From assembly GCF_007830735.1 (NCBI RefSeq), contig NZ_VLLN01000011.1, forward strand, positions 62,001 to 126,000: a DNA stretch of 64,000 bases. Direction: 5' to 3'. The position numbers were made by a program, and so were the translations under genes. Under the pieces are notes generated by a model, which was not told where the DNA came from, ran no database searches, and saw only the letters and a program-made list of their open reading frames with translations. Positions 44,898 to 54,351 of this stretch are shown one piece after another. This DNA is from Geobacter argillaceus (lineage in GTDB: Bacteria; Desulfobacterota; Desulfuromonadia; Geobacterales; DSM-12255). Every line of letters begins with the position of its first letter. The stretch's first letter is position 1.

Positions 44898-45320
44898 TTG
44901 GATCGCTTTCGATGTATCTTAGGGCGCAGGGCTGCCCGCAACCGTGGTTACACGATAATCGAGCTCCTGATCGTCATGTCGATCATCGGTATACTTGCTT
45001 CCATCGCTGTCCCGAATTATCAGTGGGGGCTCATCAAGGCCCGTGAGGCGGTCCTGAGGGAGAACCTCTACTCTTTCCGTTCCACTATCGATCAGTTTTA
45101 CGCCGACCAGGGTAAATTCCCCGATTCGATTCAAGAACTGAAGGATAAGAAATACCTGCGTGACATTCCAAAGGATCCCTTTACCAAAAGCAGGGACACC
45201 TGGGTAACCGTTTCACCTCCGGCATCAACCGACGGCGGAGAGATCAAGGGGTCGGTATATGACGTTCACAGCCAATCTAACCTGATTGGTAGCGACGGTA
45301 CTCCCTATAATGAATGGTGA
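44898..45320 (+). CDS. gspG: Pseudopilin, GspG type
   Basis: 140 residues from TTG at 44898 with AAGGAG 8 nt before. The prepilin signal is RNRG-YTIIELLIVMSIIGILASIAVPNY with Glu 5. The C-terminus VYDVHSQSNLIGSDGTPYNEW is the GspG signature. It is probably the major pseudopilin of the system; the preceding gene would be a second member. Confidence 0.88.
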   Translation: MDRFRCILGRRAARNRGYTIIELLIVMSIIGILASIAVPNYQWGLIKAREAVLRENLYSFRSTIDQFYADQGKFPDSIQELKDKKYLRDIPKDPFTKSRDTWVTVSPPASTDGGEIKGSVYDVHSQSNLIGSDGTPYNEW

Positions 45321-45329
45321 CAGTTTTCC

Positions 45330-45998
45330 ATGATTGAGCTTCACGGTGTGCATCTGCGCTACCAGCAGGAGAGTGTGGCGTTAAAGGGCGTTTCACTCAA
45401 GATCCCCAAAGGGGATTTTGTCTTTTTGACCGGACCATCGGGGGCAGGAAAGACTACCCTGCTGAAACTGCTGTATGGTGCCGTACTGCCAACTCAGGGG
45501 CAGATTGTCGTCGACGGTCAGAACATTGCCCGATTCAGCCGTTCGCAGCTTCCCTATTACCGGCGCACTCTGGGAGTGGTGTTCCAGGATTTCAAACTCC
45601 TCCCAAACCGTACCGTCATGGAGAATGTGGCGGTGACCCTGGAGGTCCTGGGATGGAGCAAGAGCGATATCGGCAAAAAAGTTTATCATACCCTCAAGCA
45701 ACTTGGGGTGGAGGACAAGCTGAATGTCTGCCCCTCACGCCTTTCCGGCGGGGAACAGCAGCGGGTAGCCCTGGCCAGGGCACTGGTGAACGATCCCAAG
45801 ATCCTTCTGGCCGACGAGCCGACGGGTAACCTGGACGATGCCAACAAGGAGCAGATCCTGCAAATTTTTAAAGATGCCAATATCCGGGGGACGACAGTGG
45901 TGATTGCTTCCCACGACCAGCGTCTCATGAACCTGGTGCCGGCACGGTTTGTCAGACTTGAAGGGGGATGTGTCAAAGACGATGGTGTCAAAGCATAA
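45330..45998 (+). CDS. ftsE: Cell-division ABC ATPase FtsE
   Basis: 222 residues: Walker A FLTGPSGAGKTTLLK, signature LSGGEQQRVALARAL, Walker B ILLADEPTGNLD and the H-loop VVIASHDQ. It starts MIELHGVHLRYQQESVALKG as in FtsE. It works with FtsX at the septum to activate peptidoglycan hydrolases. It lies 9 nt after the pseudopilin and overlaps ftsX. Confidence 0.93.
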   Translation: MIELHGVHLRYQQESVALKGVSLKIPKGDFVFLTGPSGAGKTTLLKLLYGAVLPTQGQIVVDGQNIARFSRSQLPYYRRTLGVVFQDFKLLPNRTVMENVAVTLEVLGWSKSDIGKKVYHTLKQLGVEDKLNVCPSRLSGGEQQRVALARALVNDPKILLADEPTGNLDDANKEQILQIFKDANIRGTTVVIASHDQRLMNLVPARFVRLEGGCVKDDGVKA

Positions 45999-46929
45999 CA
46001 AACATGTCAAGCGCCCCAAGCACTCCCGTGAAGGGTTTTGGGGGCGGCTTATCTATTTTTGGGGAAAGACTTTTGTCAGTATCCGGCAAAACCTGTTGCT
46101 CCACTCCCTTGCTACCGGGACTATTACCCTGGCGCTCCTGATCATTGCCCTGTTCCTGCTTGTGTACGTGAACGTGGAGAAAACGGCGGATGATTGGAGC
46201 ACCAAGGTCGAGGTGACGGTCTACTTTGAACGGGAGCCGGTGCCGCTACAGCTTGCCGCCATCAAAAAATCGATCATGGATATACCCGGGGCGGCAAAGG
46301 TGACGTACGTCGGCAAGGATGAGGCTGCGAAACGGTTTCGAGCACGCCTGAAAGGTCAGGAGTCGCTTCTTGAAGGAGTGGCGGCGGACCTGTTGCCCGC
46401 ATCTCTGGAAATTGGCCTGAAGCGCGAGTATCGTCTGGATGAGGCGATCCAGGGATTTGTCGGGCGTTTGCGGAAAATACCCGGTATCGGCGAGATTCAG
46501 TATGGCGATGACTGGGTGAGAAAGTTCAATGCCTTCATGACGTTTCTGCGGCTTGTCGGCCTGCTCCTCGGCGGCTTCCTGCTGCTGGCCGTCTCCTTTA
46601 TCGTTTCGAATACCATCAAGTTGACCATCTTTGCCCGACGGGACGAACTGGAGATACTGAGTCTGGTCGGAGCTACCCGCTTTTTCATCAAGGCGCCGTT
46701 TCTGCTCGAAGGCATTGTTCAGGGGGTGACAGCCGCGCTCCTGGCAATGCTGCTCCTTGGCGGGATCTACCTCGCCTTTCTCCATAATGCCGAGAATTTT
46801 CTGGCACTTAGCCCGGCTACCGGCATCACCTTCCTTCCGCCCGAGTACCTGGCAGGTTTGCTTGCTCTCGGGATCATCATCGGCTTCATGGGCAGTCTGG
46901 TGTCTCTGAAGCGCTTCATTACCCTCTAG
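45982..46929 (+). CDS. ftsX: Cell-division membrane protein FtsX
   Basis: 315 residues from ATG at 45982 (AAGGGGGA upstream), overlapping ftsE by 17 nt. Four membrane helices with a periplasmic domain between helices 1 and 2 (VEVTVYFEREPVPLQLAAIKKSIMD) match FtsX. The helices SLATGTITLALLIIALFLLV and LLLGGFLLLAVSFIVSNTIKL are clear. An in-frame start at 45949 is possible. Confidence 0.92.
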   Translation: MVSKHNKHVKRPKHSREGFWGRLIYFWGKTFVSIRQNLLLHSLATGTITLALLIIALFLLVYVNVEKTADDWSTKVEVTVYFEREPVPLQLAAIKKSIMDIPGAAKVTYVGKDEAAKRFRARLKGQESLLEGVAADLLPASLEIGLKREYRLDEAIQGFVGRLRKIPGIGEIQYGDDWVRKFNAFMTFLRLVGLLLGGFLLLAVSFIVSNTIKLTIFARRDELEILSLVGATRFFIKAPFLLEGIVQGVTAALLAMLLLGGIYLAFLHNAENFLALSPATGITFLPPEYLAGLLALGIIIGFMGSLVSLKRFITL

Positions 46930-46931
46930 AC

Positions 46932-48116
46932 ATGCGATCCTTGTTCTTTATCCTGCTTTTGCTGACCTGTTTTCATGGCATTGCCGAAGCCGCTGATATT
47001 CAGCATGAACTCCAGGGCGTAAACCGGGAAATTCGGGAAAAGCGCCAGTTGTTGCGGAAAACCAGAAAGGAAGAACGCCAGGTTAGCAATGACCTGGTAA
47101 AGATAGACCGGACGTTGCAGGAGAAGGAACAGAACCTGAAAGCCCTTAGTCGGGAGTTGAAGCAGGCAGAGGTTCAGGTTGAGCGGACCCAGCAGGAAAT
47201 TGAAACAGCCAGGCACGAGGCTCAAAAAAAACGCGACCAGATACGGCAACGGCTTGTATCCCTTTATAAGGCGGGTGAATTGGGGAGTGTCAGAATGTTC
47301 TTCTCTTCCGGAACCCTGCCACAATTGGTTGAAAATCAACGCTACATGAAGGTGGTGCTGGAACACGATAAAGTGCTGTTTGCCGAGTATAATGCCAAGA
47401 TCGATAAGCTCCGGTCGTTAAAGCTGAACCTGGAACAGGATGCGGCCCGTAAGGAGAAGATAAAGGGCGCAGTCAATGCCAAGAAACAGGAGATAGAGAC
47501 CGAAAAACAAAAAAAGACCGTCTATCTTTCCCAGGTTCGTCAGGACCAGCAGACCTACCTGGCATCATTGAAAGAGCTCCAGGCCAATGCCAAGCGGCTG
47601 CAGACCATGGTTGAAAGGCTTGAAGCGCGCAGTAGAAAAAGCTATACTGCCAGAAATGAAAAAAAGCCTTCCCGGCTGGATCCCGGCAAGGATCTGCCGC
47701 CAGTTGCGGATAAGGGATTTGCATCGCAGCGTGGCAGGCTGCCGGTCCCGGTCAGGGGGCAGGTTGTCGGCACCTACGGCAGGCACAAGCATCCCGAATT
47801 CAACTCATACACTATCAGTAATGGTATCTCTATCAGCGCGCCGGCCGGCACTGAAATCCGATCCGTGTATGATGGTCAGGTCATATTCGCCAGTGCCTTC
47901 AAAGGCTACGGAAATATGGTGATCATAGACCATGGGGGGGGATATTTTTCCTTGTATGCCCATAGCTCGAAGATCCTGAAGGGTGTCGGCACAAAGGTCT
48001 CCGGTAACGAGGCCGTAGCGCTGGTGGGGGATACGGATTCATCCAAAGGGCCGCTGCTCTATTTCGAAATTCGCTATCAGGGAAAACCGATTGATCCGTC
48101 TCCCTGGTTAAGATAG
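46932..48116 (+). CDS. EnvC-like murein hydrolase activator (degenerate M23 domain)
   Basis: 394 residues: signal peptide to about AEA, a long coiled coil (about 25-230), then a LytM/M23 domain from VPVRGQVVGTYGRHKHPEF. The metal ligands are altered: the HxxxD region reads SNGISISAP and the final HxH is YFE in LLYFEIRYQGKPIDP, as in EnvC. So it likely activates amidases rather than cutting itself. It is 2 nt after ftsX, and EnvC is the known FtsEX partner. Confidence 0.9.
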   Translation: MRSLFFILLLLTCFHGIAEAADIQHELQGVNREIREKRQLLRKTRKEERQVSNDLVKIDRTLQEKEQNLKALSRELKQAEVQVERTQQEIETARHEAQKKRDQIRQRLVSLYKAGELGSVRMFFSSGTLPQLVENQRYMKVVLEHDKVLFAEYNAKIDKLRSLKLNLEQDAARKEKIKGAVNAKKQEIETEKQKKTVYLSQVRQDQQTYLASLKELQANAKRLQTMVERLEARSRKSYTARNEKKPSRLDPGKDLPPVADKGFASQRGRLPVPVRGQVVGTYGRHKHPEFNSYTISNGISISAPAGTEIRSVYDGQVIFASAFKGYGNMVIIDHGGGYFSLYAHSSKILKGVGTKVSGNEAVALVGDTDSSKGPLLYFEIRYQGKPIDPSPWLR

Positions 48117-48163
48117 CTACGATATATTCACATAAACACAGAAAAGGATATTGGGGAGGTACG

Positions 48164-49504
48164 ATGCAGAACAATGTAAACCGCAGGAAGCTGATCATTC
48201 TCGGGGTGCTTCTGACGTTGGTGACCCTTGGCGTAGGGATCGGCATCCAGCGCAAGTGTGCGGCCCAGGGTGGCAACGACTACGAATCGATTGAGCTCTT
48301 TACCGATGTTCTCTCCATTGTAAAGAAAAGCTATGTCGAAGAAGTAGACACCAAGAAGCTCATCTACGGGGCGATAAACGGCATGCTTGCCTCCCTCGAT
48401 CCGCACAGTTCGTTCATGCCGCCGGAAACCTACAAAGAGATGAAGATCGAGACCAAGGGTACCTTCGGCGGTCTCGGTATCGAAATCTCCATAAAGGACG
48501 GGATACTTACGGTAATCTCCCCCATCGAGGATACGCCGGCGTTCAAAGCCGGGATCAAGGCGGGTGATCAGATACTGAAGATCGATGACAAGTTCACCAA
48601 GGACCTGAGCATCATGGATGCCGTGAAGCGGATGCGTGGCACCAAGGGGACCAAGGTCACCCTGACCATCATGCGGGAAGGATTTGACAAGCCCAAAGAC
48701 TTTCCGCTGACAAGGGACATCATTCAGGTGAAGAGTGTCAAGTTCAAGACGCTCGATGACGGCTATGCCTATGTCCGGATCGCCCAATTCCAGGAAAAGA
48801 CCGATGATGATCTGGAAAAGGCGCTGAAAACCCTTAGTGATGAAAATGGCGGCAAGCTTCGTGGTCTCGTTCTTGATCTGCGCAACGATCCGGGCGGGCT
48901 GCTGGACCAGGCGGTACGGGTGGCCGAACATTTCGTCGAGGAAGGGAAGATGATTGTCTACACCGAGGGGCGGGAGAAGGATGCCAAGATGAAGTTCGTT
49001 TCCCGCGGTGGAAATAAGCAGGATACCTATCCGATTGTCGTATTGATCAACGGCGGCAGCGCCAGCGCTTCCGAGATCGTTGCCGGTGCCTTGCAGGATC
49101 ACAAGCGCGCAGTGATCATGGGGACGCAGAGTTTCGGCAAGGGGTCGGTACAGACCATCATTCCGCTTGCCGACAATTCCGGGCTCCGCCTGACCACGGC
49201 CCGTTATTTCACTCCCAGTGGCCGCTCCATCCAGGCGAAAGGAATTGCTCCAGACATAACCGTTGAGCGCATGGAGCTTTCGTCGGCCGAAAAGAAAGAT
49301 TCGATGCACCTGCGGGAGAAGGACCTGGAGAATCATTTCGAGGATGACAAGAGCAAGCAGGAGCCTGCACAGGAGAAGAAATCGGAGAAACTGCCGGCCT
49401 ACAAGACAGACGAGCAGATAAAGACCGATTATCAGGTGTTGCGGGCTCTCGACCTGCTGAAGGGGTGGGATATTTTGAAGAAGGTCATGAATAACGCCGG
49501 CTGA
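48164..49504 (+). CDS. ctpA: Carboxy-terminal processing protease CtpA (S41)
   Basis: 446 residues: N-terminal membrane anchor IILGVLLTLVTLGVGIGI, PDZ domain around 90-170 (FGGLGIEISIKDGILTVISPI), and the S41 domain with catalytic Ser in LINGGSASASEIVAGAL and Lys in TQSFGKGSVQTI. Periplasmic protein-processing protease. It carries a charged, Lys/Glu-rich C-terminal stretch (DDKSKQEPAQEKKSEK). It follows the EnvC gene by 47 nt. Confidence 0.94.
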   Translation: MQNNVNRRKLIILGVLLTLVTLGVGIGIQRKCAAQGGNDYESIELFTDVLSIVKKSYVEEVDTKKLIYGAINGMLASLDPHSSFMPPETYKEMKIETKGTFGGLGIEISIKDGILTVISPIEDTPAFKAGIKAGDQILKIDDKFTKDLSIMDAVKRMRGTKGTKVTLTIMREGFDKPKDFPLTRDIIQVKSVKFKTLDDGYAYVRIAQFQEKTDDDLEKALKTLSDENGGKLRGLVLDLRNDPGGLLDQAVRVAEHFVEEGKMIVYTEGREKDAKMKFVSRGGNKQDTYPIVVLINGGSASASEIVAGALQDHKRAVIMGTQSFGKGSVQTIIPLADNSGLRLTTARYFTPSGRSIQAKGIAPDITVERMELSSAEKKDSMHLREKDLENHFEDDKSKQEPAQEKKSEKLPAYKTDEQIKTDYQVLRALDLLKGWDILKKVMNNAG

Positions 49505-49536
49505 GCTGGCTCGTGCCACATAGTTGCAATTAAGTT

Positions 49537-49576
49537 CAGCGCTGTCGGCCCCTGTGGACCGGCAGCGCTGTTTTGT
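49537..49576 (+). terminator. Rho-independent terminator after ctpA
   Basis: CAGCGCTGTCGG pairs with CCGGCAGCGCTG (one G-U pair), followed by TTTTGTT. Confidence 0.88.
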
Positions 49577-49631
49577 TAGGCATGGATGCTGCATAAAAGG
49601 CTTAAACCAAGTAGTTAATAGGGAGACAACA

Positions 49632-51176
49632 ATGCACGGTAAAGCTAGTGGTATTATTAGGACCATGTTGCTGCCATTAATGCTTATGTTTTTGTTCGCT
49701 GCACCCGTTTTAGCTGCCCCGTCCGCAACGATCCGTTACACGGGGGATGGCGTCTTTACCATCTATGGTAACGATCTGGTAAATGCCGGTGGCTTTGATA
49801 TCAAGGTGCGCTATGACGGTACTGTCTTGACAAATCCTCGTGTCGACAAGGGTGAATTACTTGCCTCGGCATTTTGGGTACCGAATACGTCGCAGCCAGG
49901 GCAAGTGAATATTGCTGCCGCGCTGGCCCAGGGGGCTGTCAAAAAAGAAGGGGTGCTTGCAACCATCACGTTTACGGTGAAGGGATCGTTGCAGGGAGTT
50001 ATTAAGGGGTTTGATTACAACATTGCGCTCATTGATAACCCTGGTGATTCAAGTAATATAAGCACCACTGGGAGCACTCCGGGTAGTACTGCAGGTGGGA
50101 CAGGCAGTGCCACAGGCGCACCAGCTGGAACAGGCGCACCAACTGGAACAGGCGCACCAACTGGAACAGGCGCACCAGGTGGAACAGGCGCACCAGGTGG
50201 AACAGGTGGAACAGGTGGAACAGGTGGAACAGGTGGAACAGGTGGAACAGGTGGAACGAACGTCTTTGCATCTACAGGAGCCACAATCAGTGTCGGTAGC
50301 ATAGCTCTGCCAACGGACCAGTTTGCCGTGGCTGAGAAGAAAGAGGATGCGCAGACCATCTACACCGATCTTCGCAAGGACCTGGCCGGCAAGGCAAAAG
50401 AGGGAGAAGAGAAGGCCAAGGAAGAGGCAGCAGACGACAAGGCGCCAGAGAAATACGTGTCGTACAAGGGGGCATTGCCGCTATTTAAAAAGTTTACCGG
50501 CGAGAAGACTCCGACAGCGCTCATGCTGCTCTTTGCCGATCAGGCAGTTGCCGGTTTCAAGCAGGACCCGCCGATTCTTCTTACCGACGGCAAGGCGAAA
50601 GTGAAGCTGTCAGTAGGTGCGAAGCTATTGGGCAAAGAGAACCCGTCCTTTGCCGTATCATCCGCCAAAATACTTTCCCTTGCCCCGGAAGAGGATGGAT
50701 CATGGACGCTGGTGGTGCAACCGAAGAAAGATGCGGTGGATTCTGTTCTTTCCATCTCTTCCGGTGCCGGTGGGGCGGATATTTCGTTGCTGGTTGCCCC
50801 GATTATCGATCCTAACCTTACGAAATCCGGGAAGCTTTCCGAGGCCGACTTCGCTCTGTTTCTCAAGGAGACTGGTACGCCAAAGGCACCGAAATTCGAC
50901 CTGAACGGTGACGGTAAGCGTGACTACCTGGATGATTACATCTTTACGGCCAACTACCTGGTAAAGATGAAGATCAAGCCTGAATCCCTGAAGCCGAAAG
51001 AGACGCCGAAACCGAAAGAGACCGATCAGAAATCCAAGACCAAGGAATCCGGGAAAAAACCGGGAAAAGGGGAAGAGAAGGGAATGCCGGAACCTCCTGC
51101 GGTCAAGGAGATAAAGCCGGCCGAAACGAAACCGGCACAGCCTGAGAAAAAGGAGACTCCTAAGGAACAGAAATAA
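49632..51176 (+). CDS. Secreted protein with cohesin-like domain, Gly/Thr repeat and dockerin-type loop
   Basis: 514 residues from ATG at 49632 (GGGAG upstream). Signal peptide to about VLAAPSA. A cohesin-like domain at about 33-135 has GGFDIKVRYDGTVLTNPRVDKGELL and GVLATITFTVKG. A Gly-Thr-Gly-Ala-Pro repeat lies at about 160-209, encoded by a DNA tandem repeat. A unique Lys/Glu region follows, then a single Ca-binding loop FDLNGDGKRDYLDDYIFTANYLV (about 423-444) of dockerin type and a Lys/Pro-rich tail. It probably is exported and interacts with cohesin-bearing partners; the secretin 5 kb upstream has one. Function unknown. Confidence 0.8.
   Translation: MHGKASGIIRTMLLPLMLMFLFAAPVLAAPSATIRYTGDGVFTIYGNDLVNAGGFDIKVRYDGTVLTNPRVDKGELLASAFWVPNTSQPGQVNIAAALAQGAVKKEGVLATITFTVKGSLQGVIKGFDYNIALIDNPGDSSNISTTGSTPGSTAGGTGSATGAPAGTGAPTGTGAPTGTGAPGGTGAPGGTGGTGGTGGTGGTGGTGGTNVFASTGATISVGSIALPTDQFAVAEKKEDAQTIYTDLRKDLAGKAKEGEEKAKEEAADDKAPEKYVSYKGALPLFKKFTGEKTPTALMLLFADQAVAGFKQDPPILLTDGKAKVKLSVGAKLLGKENPSFAVSSAKILSLAPEEDGSWTLVVQPKKDAVDSVLSISSGAGGADISLLVAPIIDPNLTKSGKLSEADFALFLKETGTPKAPKFDLNGDGKRDYLDDYIFTANYLVKMKIKPESLKPKETPKPKETDQKSKTKESGKKPGKGEEKGMPEPPAVKEIKPAETKPAQPEKKETPKEQK
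50112..50257 (+). repeat. In-frame tandem repeat coding Gly/Thr/Ala/Pro
   Basis: About five copies of an 18-bp unit (ACAGGCGCACCAACTGGA and variants) pass into about six copies of the 9-bp unit GGTGGAACA. Units are multiples of 3, so copy changes alter length without frameshift. It is not a CRISPR. Confidence 0.9.
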
Positions 51177-51203
51177 TGCGGCTGTTGCGATGACGTCACA
51201 GAT

Positions 51204-51239
51204 AAAAAGCCTTTCAGACCAGATACTGAAAGGCTTTTT
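51204..51239. terminator. Bidirectional terminator between the secreted protein and yhbY
   Basis: AAAAAGCCTTTCAG and CTGAAAGGCTTTTT form a perfect 14-bp stem with T runs on both strands, serving the convergent genes ending at 51176 and 51251. Confidence 0.95.
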
Positions 51240-51250
51240 ACATTCCGGTG

Positions 51251-51553
51251 TTATCTCCCCTTGCTGGCGGGAAGTTCCAGTTTCGGGGTATCCCCTTGCC
51301 TGTAGAGGAGCAGAGTTCTTCCCAGGACTTGGGCCACGTCGGCACTGCAGGCCGCGGCCAGGTTGTCGGCAACTTCATGGCGATCCATGGCACAGTTCTC
51401 CAGTACCTTCACCTTGATCAGCTCGTGCGCTGCCAGGGACTCGGCGGTCTCTTTTATCAGGGCTTCGCCCACTTCACCTTTCCCCACCATGATCACCGGA
51501 TTCAGGTTGTGGCCCAGCGCCCGAAGGAATCGTTTCTGTTTTCCAGTCAGCAT
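51251..51553 (-). CDS. yhbY: YhbY-family RNA-binding protein
   Basis: 100 residues of the CRM domain: MLTGKQKRFLRALGHNLNPVIMVGKGEVGEALIKE, then ELIKVKVLENCAMDRHEVADNLAAACSADVAQVLGRTLLLYR. The family associates with pre-50S ribosomes. The start at 51553 follows GGAAAGAGAG; an in-frame start at 51622 lacks the conserved begin. Full length for the family. Confidence 0.92.
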   Translation of the reverse strand: MLTGKQKRFLRALGHNLNPVIMVGKGEVGEALIKETAESLAAHELIKVKVLENCAMDRHEVADNLAAACSADVAQVLGRTLLLYRQGDTPKLELPASKGR

Positions 51554-51734
51554 TGCTTCTCTCTTTCCTGTTAAAATCGTACAAAGATTGTGAGGGTAAC
51601 GCATCAACCGGAACGAGTTCAAGACAATTCTGGCACAACAGAAGATTCCATCCCCGCTTTCTGCTTTACAAACCAGCGCGATGTAGGCTATTCTTCACCG
51701 GTTGTACCACCCTCACCATTTCACGGCAGGATCA

Positions 51735-53537
51735 ATGCAGCAGAACCGTATCCGCAATTTCTCCATCATCGCCCACATAGATCATGGCAAGTCGACTCTG
51801 GCCGATCGACTTCTGGAGTACACCGGCGCCCTTTCCGACCGGGAGAAGCAGGATCAGTTCCTGGACAAGATGGACCTGGAGCGGGAACGTGGCATCACCA
51901 TAAAAGCCCAGACCGTACGACTCAACTACCAGGCTGACGACGGTAACGTCTATATCCTCAACCTGATCGATACCCCCGGTCACGTGGACTTTACCTATGA
52001 GGTTTCCCGGTCGCTGGCCGCCTGTGAAGGTGGGCTCCTGGTCGTGGACGCCTCGCAAGGGGTGGAGGCCCAGACCCTGGCCAACGTTTACTTGGCCCTG
52101 GACAACAACCTGGAGGTCTTCCCGGTCCTGAACAAGATCGACCTGCCGGCTGCCGAGCCGGAGCGGGTGATCCACGAGATCGAGGAGATCATCGGCATCG
52201 ATGCCCACGATGCCGTACTGGCCAGTGCCAAGGAGGGGATCGGCACCCACGAGATCCTCGAAGAGATCGTCAAGAAGATTCCCGCCCCTGTTGGCGACCG
52301 CGAGGCGCCGCTCAAGGCGCTCCTGTTCGATTCGTGGTATGACCAGTACCAGGGGGTGATCATTCTGGTGAGGATCTACGACGGGGTGCTCAAGAAGGGC
52401 GACAAGATCCAGCTCATGTCCACCAATAGGGCCTATGAGGCGCTGAAGGTGGGGGTGTTCGCCCCGGTCATGGTCGAGGTGCCGCAGCTTGCTGCCGGCG
52501 AGGTCGGTTTCATCATTGCCGGCATCAAGGACGTGGCCGATGCCAAGGTCGGGGACACGGTAACCCTGTTCCACCGCCAATGTGCGGCACCACTGAGCGG
52601 TTTCAAAGAGGTCAAGCCGATGGTCTTTTCCGGCCTGTACCCCATCGACACCTCCCAGTACGAGCAGTTGCGCGACGCCCTGGCCAAGTTGAAACTGAAC
52701 GATTCATCCTTCTCCTACGAGCCGGAGACCTCGGTCGCCCTTGGCTTTGGTTTTCGGTGCGGATTCCTCGGCCTGTTGCATATGGAGATCATTCAGGAGC
52801 GGCTGGAACGCGAGTTCGGCCTGGACCTGATTACCACCGCCCCGACGGTCGTGTACCGCGTCCATCGGGTGACCGGCGAAGTGATCACCATCGAGAGCGC
52901 CAATCAACTCCCTGAACTGCAGCACGTCGAGTACCTGGAGGAGCCGTTCATCCTGGCCCATATCCATGTGCCGAACGAGTTCGTTGGGGGGGTGCTCGCC
53001 CTGTGCGAAGACAAGCGTGGGGTGCAGCGGGAGATCAAGTATCTCACGCCTACCCGGGTCATGATCATCTATGAACTGCCCCTGAACGAGATCGTCCTTG
53101 ATTTCTACGACCGCCTGAAGTCCATCACCAAAGGATACGCCTCCCTGGATTACGAGCATCTGGACTATCGCCGCAGCGAACTGGTGCGGATGAATGTCAT
53201 GATCAACGGCGAGGTGGTGGATGCCCTTTCGCTCATCATCCACAAGGACAAGGCGTATTTCAGGGGCCGTGACCTGGTGTCCAAGATGAAGGAGTTGATC
53301 CCCCGGCAGATGTTCGAGGTGGCGATTCAGGCGGCCATCGGCAACAAGGTGATTGCCCGGGAGACGGTGAAGGCGTTGCGCAAGGACGTGCTTGCCAAGT
53401 GCTACGGCGGGGACATCACCCGCAAGCGTAAACTTCTGGAGAAGCAGAAGGAAGGCAAAAAGCGGATGAAGAACGTGGGGAACGTTGAACTGCCCCAAGA
53501 GGCCTTTCTGGCCATCCTCAAAGTCGACGACAAGTAA
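51735..53537 (+). CDS. lepA: Elongation factor 4 (LepA)
   Basis: 600 residues. GTPase motifs: [15 protein letters not shown] (G1), RGITIKAQ (G2), DTPGHVDF (G3), NKIDLP (G4). The LepA-specific C-terminus is present: [30 protein letters not shown] and [24 protein letters not shown]. It back-translocates or remodels stalled ribosomes. AGGATCA precedes the ATG at 51735; an in-frame start at 51702 has no site. lepB follows by 13 nt, the classical lepA-lepB pair. Confidence 0.97.
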   Translation: MQQNRIRNFSIIAHIDHGKSTLADRLLEYTGALSDREKQDQFLDKMDLERERGITIKAQTVRLNYQADDGNVYILNLIDTPGHVDFTYEVSRSLAACEGGLLVVDASQGVEAQTLANVYLALDNNLEVFPVLNKIDLPAAEPERVIHEIEEIIGIDAHDAVLASAKEGIGTHEILEEIVKKIPAPVGDREAPLKALLFDSWYDQYQGVIILVRIYDGVLKKGDKIQLMSTNRAYEALKVGVFAPVMVEVPQLAAGEVGFIIAGIKDVADAKVGDTVTLFHRQCAAPLSGFKEVKPMVFSGLYPIDTSQYEQLRDALAKLKLNDSSFSYEPETSVALGFGFRCGFLGLLHMEIIQERLEREFGLDLITTAPTVVYRVHRVTGEVITIESANQLPELQHVEYLEEPFILAHIHVPNEFVGGVLALCEDKRGVQREIKYLTPTRVMIIYELPLNEIVLDFYDRLKSITKGYASLDYEHLDYRRSELVRMNVMINGEVVDALSLIIHKDKAYFRGRDLVSKMKELIPRQMFEVAIQAAIGNKVIARETVKALRKDVLAKCYGGDITRKRKLLEKQKEGKKRMKNVGNVELPQEAFLAILKVDDK

Positions 53538-53550
53538 AGGAACCCAGAGT

Positions 53551-54219
53551 ATGGAAGAGTACAAGCACCTGGCCAACCAGGTCGCAGATGACCAGGAGCC
53601 CGAGCCGGTGGTGAAGAAAAAGCATATCGTCCGGGAGTATGCCGAGTCGATCATCATTGCCATCCTGCTGGCGATGGTGATTCGGACCTTCGTGGTCCAG
53701 GCGTTCAAGATCCCCTCCGGTTCCATGGAGGACACCCTGGCCATTGGTGACCACATCCTGGTCAACAAGTTCATTTACGGCACCAAGGTCCCGTTCACCG
53801 ACAAGCGGTTCCTGACGATCCGCGATCCGAAACGGGGCGATGTGGTTGTCTTCGAATATCCCGAGGACCCGAGCAAGGATTTCATCAAACGGGTCGTTGG
53901 CCTTCCCGGTGACGTGGTGGAAGGACGGGACAAGAAGGTGTATGTGAACGGCAAGTCCTACGAAAACCCCCACGAGGTTCACAAGGAGAAGGAGGTTATC
54001 CCCAAAGCCCAGAACCCGCGGGACAGCTTTGGTCCGGTAACCGTGCCCGCCGGCTCCTATTTCGTGATGGGGGACAACCGGGATCGTTCCTATGACAGCC
54101 GTTTCTGGGGCTTTGTAAAGAACGACAAACTGAAGGGGCTTGCTTTCATCAAGTACTGGTCGTGGGATTCGGAGAAATTCCGGGTCCGTTTCGGCAGTAT
54201 CGGCCGGCTGATCGACTGA
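53551..54219 (+). CDS. lepB: Signal peptidase I (LepB)
   Basis: 222 residues. A membrane helix SIIIAILLAMVIRTFVVQAF leads to the catalytic Ser in KIPSGSMEDTL; the Lys base is in DFIKRVVGLPGD; the conserved VMGDNRDRSYDSRFWGFV follows. It removes Sec/Tat signal peptides at the inner membrane. AAGGAACCC precedes the ATG at 53551; an in-frame start at 53485 lies inside lepA. Confidence 0.96.
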   Translation: MEEYKHLANQVADDQEPEPVVKKKHIVREYAESIIIAILLAMVIRTFVVQAFKIPSGSMEDTLAIGDHILVNKFIYGTKVPFTDKRFLTIRDPKRGDVVVFEYPEDPSKDFIKRVVGLPGDVVEGRDKKVYVNGKSYENPHEVHKEKEVIPKAQNPRDSFGPVTVPAGSYFVMGDNRDRSYDSRFWGFVKNDKLKGLAFIKYWSWDSEKFRVRFGSIGRLID

Positions 54220-54305
54220 TACCAGTTGCGCTCATGTGCCTGGCGGCGGAGAGAGAGACGAGCCAGGCGTGCTGTTTGTTGCGACGTGGTATGGGATAAC
54301 ATCAG

Positions 54306-54331
54306 AAAGCCGCTCGTTGAAGCGGCTTTTT
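54306..54331 (+). terminator. Rho-independent terminator after lepB
   Basis: AAAGCCGCT-CGTTGA-AGCGGCTTTTT: 9-bp stem with 6-nt loop and T run. Confidence 0.93.
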
Positions 54332-54351
54332 AGCGCATAAAGGATGATCCG

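Noticed and set aside
50112-50257. Possible CRISPR array
   Set aside because: The units are contiguous without spacers and are in frame with a coding sequence.
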